A stretch of 64,000 nucleotides of DNA from Candidatus Rokuibacteriota bacterium (GTDB taxonomy: Bacteria > Methylomirabilota > Methylomirabilia > Rokubacteriales > CSP1-6): positions 1-64,000 of the forward strand of contig QHTE01000043.1 in NCBI GenBank assembly GCA_003220685.1. The letters run 5' to 3'. Numbering within the stretch: position 1 is the first letter of the stretch; each line of letters begins with the position of its first letter. The translations under genes were made by a program, and so were the position numbers. Of the stretch, positions 59,217 to 64,000 are shown piece after piece. A model generated the notes under the pieces. That model saw nothing but the letters and a program-made list of their open reading frames with translations. It was not told the DNA's origin and searched no databases.

Positions 59217-59678
59217 CTATCTCGCTCTCGACCCCGCGCGCGCCGACGCGCTCGCGCGGAGGCGGTCGAGGAGCCGCCGGAGCACGCGCAGATCGCGGGC
59301 CGGGACGCCCGCCAGCAGCGCGGTGAGGGCGCGGTGGTGGCGGCCCTGCGCCCGGCGCACGAGCCGGCGGCCCTTCGGCGTCAGGGTGAGACGGAAGGCG
59401 CGGCGGTCGGCCGGGTGGATGGCCCGCCGCACGAGCCCCTCGGCGTGAAGGCGATCGACGATGCCCGTGAGGTTCCCGGCGGTCACGAGCAGGCGGCGCG
59501 ACAGCTCGACGAACGAGAGCCCGGCGCGCTCGCGGTCGAGCTGGCTCAGGACGTCGAACTGCGGAAACGTGCAGTGCGCGGCGACGGCCCGGCGCAGCTC
59601 GCGCTCGATCAGCGCGTAGCCGTGGAGCAGCCTGAGCCAGGTGCTGACCGCCAGGTGGCGGTCGGCGCGCCGCCTCAC
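59217..59678 (-). CDS. MarR-family transcriptional regulator
   Basis: A 153-residue winged-helix regulator: SFVELSRRLLVTAGNLTGIVDRLHAEGLV is the DNA-binding helix pair and HPADRRAFRLTLTPKGRRLV is the wing. GTG 59678 overlaps the RidA stop in a GTGA junction. It lies in an operon with SDR, RidA and OYE genes; such a setting suggests control of a catabolic pathway by a small aromatic or carboxylate ligand. It is a different subgroup from the 13050 MarR. Confidence 0.9.
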   Translation of the reverse strand: MRRRADRHLAVSTWLRLLHGYALIERELRRAVAAHCTFPQFDVLSQLDRERAGLSFVELSRRLLVTAGNLTGIVDRLHAEGLVRRAIHPADRRAFRLTLTPKGRRLVRRAQGRHHRALTALLAGVPARDLRVLRRLLDRLRASASARAGSRAR

Positions 59679-60091
59679 TCGGCCAGGCAGGCGAAGCCGT
59701 CGATCTCGATCATGCAGCCCTCGGAGGCGTCGTAGAGATCGCGCACCCCGACCAGGGTCATCGCCGGGTAGTGCTTGCCGAAATATTCGCGGTACACGAC
59801 GCCGATCGGCTTGCCCTGGCGCTTGAACTCGCCGACGTCGAGGACGTAGATCGTCAGCTTCACGACGTCGGTCAGCCGGCCGCCGCCCGCGGCGACGAGC
59901 GTCTTCAAGTTCTCGCACACCTGACGGAACTGAGCGACCAGGTCGCCCTTGCCGATCACGCGGCCGTCGCGGTCCTTGGCGACCTGGCCGGCGAGAAAGA
60001 CCGTGCGGCCGCCGCGCGTCCGGGCGGCGTGGGAGAAGCCGACCGGCTTCATCAGCTCCGGCGGGTTGAGGAATTCGATCTCGCGAGTCAT
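59675..60091 (-). CDS. RidA/YjgF-family protein
   Basis: A 138-residue RidA-fold protein: GFSHAARTRGGRTVFLAGQVA near the N-terminus, FRQVCENLKTLVAAGGGRLTDVVKLTIYVLD and the terminal YPAMTLVGVRDLYDASEGCMIEI with the Arg and Glu that hydrolyse imines in RidA. It would deaminate enamine/imine products or act in a degradation pathway. ATG 60091 follows a normal GGAGAT-like site. It is the second protein of the operon after the SDR. Confidence 0.92.
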   Translation of the reverse strand: MTREIEFLNPPELMKPVGFSHAARTRGGRTVFLAGQVAKDRDGRVIGKGDLVAQFRQVCENLKTLVAAGGGRLTDVVKLTIYVLDVGEFKRQGKPIGVVYREYFGKHYPAMTLVGVRDLYDASEGCMIEIDGFACLAE

Positions 60092-60118
60092 CGGATCTCC
60101 TGTTCTGCGGCCGCGCCG

Positions 60119-60886
60119 CTAGGCGGTGCCGTCGAGCACGATCGCGTCGCCGTTGGTCGCGTCGTCGCGGAGGAGCTTGGCCGCCACCGCCGCGATCTCG
60201 GCGGGCTCGATGAGCCGGCCGCCGGGGTTGAGCCGGGCCAGCGTCTCCACCGCCTCCTCGAACGATTTGCCCGTCTGCGCCGCGATGTTGCGCGCGCCGT
60301 TCCACACGATGTCGGTGGCCGCGAACCCGGGGCAGATCGCGTTCACGGTCACGCCGCGGCCGGCGACCTCGGCGGCGAGCGCGCGCGTGAGGCCGACCAG
60401 CGCGTGCTTCGAGGCCGTGTACGCGGTGACGTACGGCGCGCCGACGAGCCCGGCGAGCGAGGCGACGTTGATCACGCGGCCCCAGCCCCGCTCGAGCATC
60501 GCGGGCAGGACCGCGCGCGCGACCAGATAGGGGCCGGTCGCGTTGACGCGCAGGTGGCGCTCCCAGAGCGCCGCGTCGGTCTTCGCGAACGGCGCCGACT
60601 CGGCGACGCCCGCGTTGTTGACGAGGACGTCGACCGGGCCGAGGCTCGCGGCGATCGCGGCGACGCCGCGCGCGACGGCGCCCTCGTCGGTGACGTCCAG
60701 TACGAGCGGGATCGCCTTGACGCCGAGGCCGCCGACCGCCGCGGCCGTCGCGGCCACCTGCGCGGCCGTGCGCGCGGCGACGGCGACGTGACAGCCCTCG
60801 CGCGCCAGCGCCAGCGCGATCTCACGACCGATGCCGCGGCCGGCGCCGGTGACGAGCGCGACCGGCTGCGCGGGCGCGGGGGTCAC
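60119..60886 (-). CDS. short-chain dehydrogenase/reductase (3-oxoacyl-/3-hydroxybutyrate-dehydrogenase-like)
   Basis: A 255-residue SDR. Cofactor motif ALVTGAGRGIGREIAL, NNAG-like VLVNNAGVAES, catalytic Ser in INVASLAGLVG and Tyr-x3-Lys in YTASKHAL are all seen; the end AIVLDGTA is typical. GTG 60886 overlaps the lipoprotein gene by 4 bp (GTGA). With RidA, MarR and OYE it forms a transcript read from 61089 to 57686. Substrate unknown. Confidence 0.92.
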   Translation of the reverse strand: MTPAPAQPVALVTGAGRGIGREIALALAREGCHVAVAARTAAQVAATAAAVGGLGVKAIPLVLDVTDEGAVARGVAAIAASLGPVDVLVNNAGVAESAPFAKTDAALWERHLRVNATGPYLVARAVLPAMLERGWGRVINVASLAGLVGAPYVTAYTASKHALVGLTRALAAEVAGRGVTVNAICPGFAATDIVWNGARNIAAQTGKSFEEAVETLARLNPGGRLIEPAEIAAVAAKLLRDDATNGDAIVLDGTA

Positions 60887-61089
60887 GGACTTTCCGCGCA
60901 GAAGAGGTAGAAGAGCGGACGACTGCCCGACGCGTCGTCGCGCGACGGGTCCGACAGACAGCGCACTCGCGGCGAGCTGCTGCCCCGCGGGGCGCTCGCG
61001 CTGCTGCCGCTGTCGTACGACGCGGACGCGCAGCCGGCGAGCGCCACGAACAGCACCGCCAGCGCCGCCAGCCGATTCATGCGGCCCAT
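60883..61089 (-). CDS. small lipoprotein
   Basis: A 68-residue predicted lipoprotein. The signal RLAALAVLFVALAGCAS has a lipobox ending at Cys; the mature part is Ser-rich, with a CLSDPSRDDASGSRPLFYLFCAESP end that holds two cysteines which could form a disulfide. ATG 61089 or ATG 61080 may be used. It overlaps the SDR gene by 4 bp and shares the 37-bp divergent gap with the CoA-transferase gene. Function unknown. Confidence 0.72.
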   Translation of the reverse strand: MGRMNRLAALAVLFVALAGCASASYDSGSSASAPRGSSSPRVRCLSDPSRDDASGSRPLFYLFCAESP

Positions 61090-61126
61090 TCTATCGCGGG
61101 ATCAGGTATATATAGCGTCGCGATTC

Positions 61127-62398
61127 ATGCCGCGCGCGTTCGCCCGCTGCTCGCTCGTTGACGCCGTCGCCCGGCTCAGGCCGTCGATGAAGGTGCTGCT
61201 GCCGCCGGCGTGCGGCGAGCCAGCTGCGCTGGTCGCCGAGATCTGTCGCCAGTCGACGCGGCTGCGCGACCTCATTCTGCTCGGCGGGATCCATCTCGGC
61301 GACTATCCGTGGACGCGGCCGGAGCACGCCGCCCTCCGCTTCGCGACGTGGCACATGTCGCCGCGGCTCGAGGAGGCGCGCCGCCGCGGTCGCGTCGAGT
61401 TCGTCCCGATCCGGTATTTCGACCTGGTCACGCAGTTCGCCGCGGGCGGCGTGTGGGCGCCGGACTGCGTCCTGGTCCACTGCGCGCCGCCCGACGCCCG
61501 CGGCTATCTGAGCCTCGGCGTCTCGGTCAGCGTCGCGCTCCCGGCGGCGCGCCACGCGCCCCTGGTGATCGCGCAGGTCAACCCGTCGATGCCGCGCACG
61601 CTCGGCAACGCGTGCCTCCACCGAACCCAGATCGACTGCTGGGTCGAGGTCGACGAGCCGCTCACGTCGTATCCGCCGACCCCGATCGGCGAGGTCGAGC
61701 GCGCCATCGGCCGCCACGTCGCGGGGCTCGTGCCCGACGGCGCCACCGTCCAGGTCGGCGTCGGCGCGATCCCCCGGGCCGTGCTCGAGGCGCTGGGTGA
61801 CCATCGCGACCTGTCGCTGCATTCTCTGCTGGTCGACGCCGCGGTCGATCTCGTGGAGCGCGGCGTCGTCACGAGCGCGCACAAGCGCGTGCACCGCGGG
61901 CGCATGGACATCGGCGAGGCGATGGGGACGCGGCGCCTCTTTGACTTCGTCCACGACAACCCGCTCGTGAACATGGAGCCCTCCGGCTACGTGCACGATC
62001 CGCAGACGGTGGCGCAGCTCGATCGTTTCGTCGCGATCAATTCCGCGCTCGAGATCGACTTGACGGGACAGGTGACGGCGGAGAGCCTGGGGCCGCGTCA
62101 GGTCGCCGGCATCGGGGGCCAGTTCGACTTCGTCCTCGGCGCCTCACGCTCGCGCGGCGGCGCGGCGATCATCGCGCTGCCGTCGACGGGGCGCGACGGC
62201 GCCGTATCGCGGATCGTGCCGGCCCTGCAGCCGGGCGCGGCGGTGACAAGCCCGCGCGCGCTGGCAGACTGGATCGTGACCGAGCACGGCGCGGCGTCGC
62301 TGTGCGGAAAAGGGGAGCGGGGACGGGCCGAGGCGCTGATCGCGGTCGCCCATCCCCGGTTTCGCGAGGAGCTACTGCAGCGTGCTACTTCTTCTTAG
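61127..62398 (+). CDS. acetyl-CoA hydrolase/CoA-transferase-family protein
   Basis: A 423-residue class-I-type CoA-transferase such as 4-hydroxybutyrate or acetate CoA-transferase. Typical blocks are RYFDLVTQFAAGGVWAPDCVLV near residue 115, VQVGVGAIPRAVLEAL near 210 and INSALEIDLTGQVTAESL near 307, where the catalytic Glu forms the acyl-CoA intermediate. ATG 61127 is used; a TATATATAG element at 61107-61115 could be its -10. It overlaps the selenoprotein gene's end by 14 bp on the opposite strand. Acyl substrate not decided. Confidence 0.88.
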   Translation: MPRAFARCSLVDAVARLRPSMKVLLPPACGEPAALVAEICRQSTRLRDLILLGGIHLGDYPWTRPEHAALRFATWHMSPRLEEARRRGRVEFVPIRYFDLVTQFAAGGVWAPDCVLVHCAPPDARGYLSLGVSVSVALPAARHAPLVIAQVNPSMPRTLGNACLHRTQIDCWVEVDEPLTSYPPTPIGEVERAIGRHVAGLVPDGATVQVGVGAIPRAVLEALGDHRDLSLHSLLVDAAVDLVERGVVTSAHKRVHRGRMDIGEAMGTRRLFDFVHDNPLVNMEPSGYVHDPQTVAQLDRFVAINSALEIDLTGQVTAESLGPRQVAGIGGQFDFVLGASRSRGGAAIIALPSTGRDGAVSRIVPALQPGAAVTSPRALADWIVTEHGAASLCGKGERGRAEALIAVAHPRFREELLQRATSS

Positions 62399-62615
62399 CG
62401 TCGTCGATCTTCTCGAAGATCTCCTCGTCGGTCGGAAACCGGTACGTCGTCTCGTTCGTGTAGACGACGTCGTCGTCGATCGATACCTCGAAGATCCCAG
62501 AGTGCCCTTCCTTGAGGACTGCGGTGAGTCCGTACTTGGTCTTGATGGCGGCCTGCAAACTGGAGGCCTGGGGCAGGTAGTTTCACTCGCCGCAGTATCT
62601 GATCTGGATGTTCAT
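62385..62615 (-). CDS. SelW/SelT-like Rdx-family selenoprotein (in-frame UGA read as selenocysteine)
   Basis: A 76-residue protein hidden by an in-frame TGA at 62585-62583 (codon 11). Reading it as Sec (U) gives MNIQIRYCGEUNYLPQASS, the CxxU redox motif of the SelW-like family followed by the family core ALAAI-like LQAAIKTKYGL, GIFEVSIDDDVVYT and TYRFPTDEEIFEKI. The TGA is the only interruption; the frame then stays open to TAG 62385-62387. GAGGAGG precedes ATG 62615 by a normal distance. A hairpin starts 15 bases after the TGA (62550-62568). Role: thioredoxin-fold redox protein. Ordinary annotation would miss it or call a start after the TGA. The stop region overlaps the CoA-transferase gene tail to tail. 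Confidence 0.9.
62550..62568 (-). promoter_or_regulatory. candidate bacterial SECIS hairpin
   Basis: On the minus strand, GGCCTCCAGTTTGCAGGCC folds as a 5-bp stem GGCCT/AGGCC with a C-C mismatch and two inner pairs around a GUU apical loop. The loop starts 22 bases after the UGA and has G first, as described for bacterial SECIS elements, which lie within the coding region. No program was run. Confidence 0.5.
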
Positions 62616-62640
62616 CCGAGCCTCCTCGCTGAAAGTGGAC

Positions 62641-62655
62641 CTCATTTTAATATGA
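62641..62655. promoter_or_regulatory. AT-rich divergent promoter region
   Basis: CTCATTTTAATATG lies between the selenoprotein (minus) and nucleoside hydrolase (plus) starts. TAATAT (plus) or TATTAA (minus) may serve as -10 elements; no clear -35 boxes are seen. Confidence 0.3.
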
Positions 62656-62680
62656 TGCGGGACGGCCGAGAGGAGATTCC

Positions 62681-63610
62681 GTGACACCCTTCCTGATCGA
62701 CACCGACCCCGGCATCGACGACGCGCTGGCGCTCCTCTTCGCGTGGAACTCGCCCGAGATCCGGGTGGAGGCGATCACAACCGTGGCCGGAAACGTCTCG
62801 CTGGACGCGGCGAGCACGAACCTCCTGCGCCTGCTCGCCCTGCGCCGGCCCGATCCCCGTCCGGTGGTGGCCGCCGGCGCGGCGGGGCCCCTCGCGCGGG
62901 CGCTGACGACCGCCACCCGCTACCACGGCGAGGACGGGCTGGGCGATCTGCCGGACTGGCCCGCGGTCGGGCGCCTGCCGCGCTCTCCCGACGCCGTCGC
63001 GGTCATCCTCGAGGCGGCGCGCCGCCACCGGGGAGATCTCACGATCGTCGCGCTCGGGCCCCTGACCAACCTCGCCCTGGCGCTCAAGGCGGACGCGGCC
63101 GTTGTGGGACGCGTGGGACGGATCGTCGCGATGGGCGGTGCGATCGACGTGCCCGGCAACGTCACGCCGACGGCCGAGTTCAACATGTCGGTCGATCCCG
63201 AAGCGGCGCACCGTGTACTCGCCGCGGGGCTCCCGCTCGAAATCGTTCCCCTTGACGCGACGCGCCAGGCGGTGCTGCCGCGCGCCGGGATGCGAGCGAC
63301 TCTCGCCCGCGGCCCGGGGCCGCTGGCGTCGCGGATCCAGGGATTCAGCGAGCGTGGCTTCCGGATCGCCCACAGCGACGGCGCTCAGGGGATGGCCCTC
63401 CACGATCCGCTCGCGGTGGGGCTGGCGGTCGACCCGTCTCTCGGCAAGTGGGAGGCGGTGCGCCTGGCGATCGGGCCGGACGGCGAGACGCTCCGCACGA
63501 GCGGACCGCCGAACTGCCGCGTCGCCAAGGTCGTGGAGAGTGACCGGTTCATCCGTCTGTTCCTGGATCGACTGTGCCCGGCGACACGACCACACGGCAC
63601 GTCCTCGTAG
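62681..63610 (+). CDS. inosine/uridine-preferring nucleoside hydrolase
   Basis: A 309-residue enzyme that cleaves nucleosides to base plus ribose. The metal site LIDTDPGIDDALALL begins the protein (Asp cluster DTDPGIDD), LTIVALGPLTNLALAL is the second block, EFNMSVDPEA the ribose-binding Glu-Phe-Asn set and ALHDPLAVG the last metal Asp. GTG 62681 is preceded by GAGAGGAG. Its end overlaps the ribokinase start, so the released ribose is phosphorylated next. Confidence 0.92.
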   Translation: MTPFLIDTDPGIDDALALLFAWNSPEIRVEAITTVAGNVSLDAASTNLLRLLALRRPDPRPVVAAGAAGPLARALTTATRYHGEDGLGDLPDWPAVGRLPRSPDAVAVILEAARRHRGDLTIVALGPLTNLALALKADAAVVGRVGRIVAMGGAIDVPGNVTPTAEFNMSVDPEAAHRVLAAGLPLEIVPLDATRQAVLPRAGMRATLARGPGPLASRIQGFSERGFRIAHSDGAQGMALHDPLAVGLAVDPSLGKWEAVRLAIGPDGETLRTSGPPNCRVAKVVESDRFIRLFLDRLCPATRPHGTSS

Positions 63611-64000
63611 TCGGCTCGGCCAACGTCGACTTCACCGTGGCCGCCTCCCGGCTGCCCGGGGTCGGCGAGACGGTGACCGGCGGCACCTTGCTCGTCAACC
63701 ACGGCGGCAAGGGCGCGAACCAGGCCGTCGCCGCCCGTCGTCTGGGCGCGGAGGTGCGCTTCGTCGGCTGCGTCGGCGACGACGCCTCGGGCCGCGACAT
63801 CCGCGCCGCGCTCCGGGCCGAGGGCATCGGCGTCGACGGCGTGATGGTCACCGCCGGCGCGGCGACCGGCACGGCGCTCATCATGGTCGACGGCGAGGGC
63901 CGCAATCAGATCGCCGTCGCGCCCGGCGCGAACTGGCGCCTCTCGGTCGAGCACGTCCGCGCGCGCGCCGACGACTTCGCGTGGGCGCAGGTCGTCATGT
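63574..64000 (+). CDS. rbsK: ribokinase (PfkB family), partial at the right edge
   Basis: The first 142 codons of a ribokinase: VLVVGSANVDFTVAASRLPGVGETV and the substrate motif LVNHGGKGANQAVAARRLGAEV, followed by IGVDGVMVTAGAATGTALIMVDGEGRNQIAVAPGAN, all in the normal order; the catalytic DTTGAGD block lies beyond the window. GTG 63574 overlaps the nucleoside hydrolase gene by 37 bp and gives a normal N-terminus. It would turn ribose released by the neighbour into ribose-5-phosphate. Confidence 0.9.
   Translation, partial: MPGDTTTRHVLVVGSANVDFTVAASRLPGVGETVTGGTLLVNHGGKGANQAVAARRLGAEVRFVGCVGDDASGRDIRAALRAEGIGVDGVMVTAGAATGTALIMVDGEGRNQIAVAPGANWRLSVEHVRARADDFAWAQVVM

Overview
This is a densely packed, visibly GC-rich bacterial window with about 65 protein genes on both strands, short intergenic gaps and very frequent 1-17 bp gene overlaps (ATGA, GTGA, TTGA junctions). 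I see no rRNA, tRNA, CRISPR array, transposase, phage gene or plasmid gene. The content (peptide-type and branched-chain ABC transporters, many flavoenzymes and short-chain dehydrogenases, CoA-linked catabolism, a selenoprotein) fits an uncultured soil or groundwater heterotroph such as Candidatus Rokubacteria (Methylomirabilota). That placement is an inference from gene style, not from a marker gene.

Layout. 1-2691 (+): end of an alpha/beta hydrolase, zinc alcohol dehydrogenase, HIT protein, a stretch of gene remnants including the tail of a GNAT acetyltransferase, and a nucleotidyltransferase. 2681-6626 (-): YqeY-like protein and a dipeptide-type ABC transporter (solute-binding protein plus two permeases, no ATPases). 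6674-8697: a methyltransferase and two lipoproteins. 8747-13550 (-): MarR regulator, membrane-fusion protein and RND efflux pump in one operon. 13606-23430 (-): a long same-strand run with HAD phosphatase, split-barrel flavoprotein, 2-hydroxyacid dehydrogenase, a stand-alone Lrp-type effector domain, DUF488, ChaN-like lipoprotein, SDR, a full-length Lhr helicase and an alpha/beta hydrolase. 23688-26829 (-): a four-gene envelope module of unknown role (small membrane protein, porin, multi-span membrane protein with an HTH motif, secreted protein).

26940-30369 (+): a fused flavin monooxygenase/old-yellow-enzyme protein of the salicylyl-CoA 5-hydroxylase type, followed by an enolase-superfamily dehydratase. 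30366-33333 (-): secreted hydrolase, tRNA methyltransferase TrmL, glutamate dehydrogenase. 33497-37450: SnoaL-like and DJ-1/PfpI genes, a retropepsin-like protein, two tandem QueG-like iron-sulfur proteins, a cupin. 37590-41094 (+): a second dipeptide-type transporter with a Tat-signal binding protein. 41104-45597 (-): a branched-chain (Liv) transporter with two LivH-type permeases. 45663-53851 (+): an accessory catabolic operon with an NMT1-like binding protein, a decapitated LivJ-type binding protein inside a perfect 161-bp inverted repeat, a MetE-like zinc methyltransferase, a PaaK-like CoA ligase, a 60-residue protein, an M20 hydrolase and a polysaccharide deacetylase, then small genes. 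53945-57403 (-): a large secreted fungalysin-like protein whose catalytic core appears to be missing. 57686-61089 (-): an operon read SDR, RidA, MarR, old-yellow-enzyme. 61127-62398 (+): CoA-transferase. 62385-62615 (-): a SelW-like selenoprotein with an in-frame UGA. 62681-64000 (+): nucleoside hydrolase and ribokinase, a nucleoside-to-ribose-5-phosphate salvage pair.

The strongest unusual signals are the SelW-like selenoprotein gene, which ordinary gene calling would miss; the 161-bp inverted repeat that replaces the N-terminus of a binding protein; and the fungalysin-like protein lacking its HExxH zinc motif.
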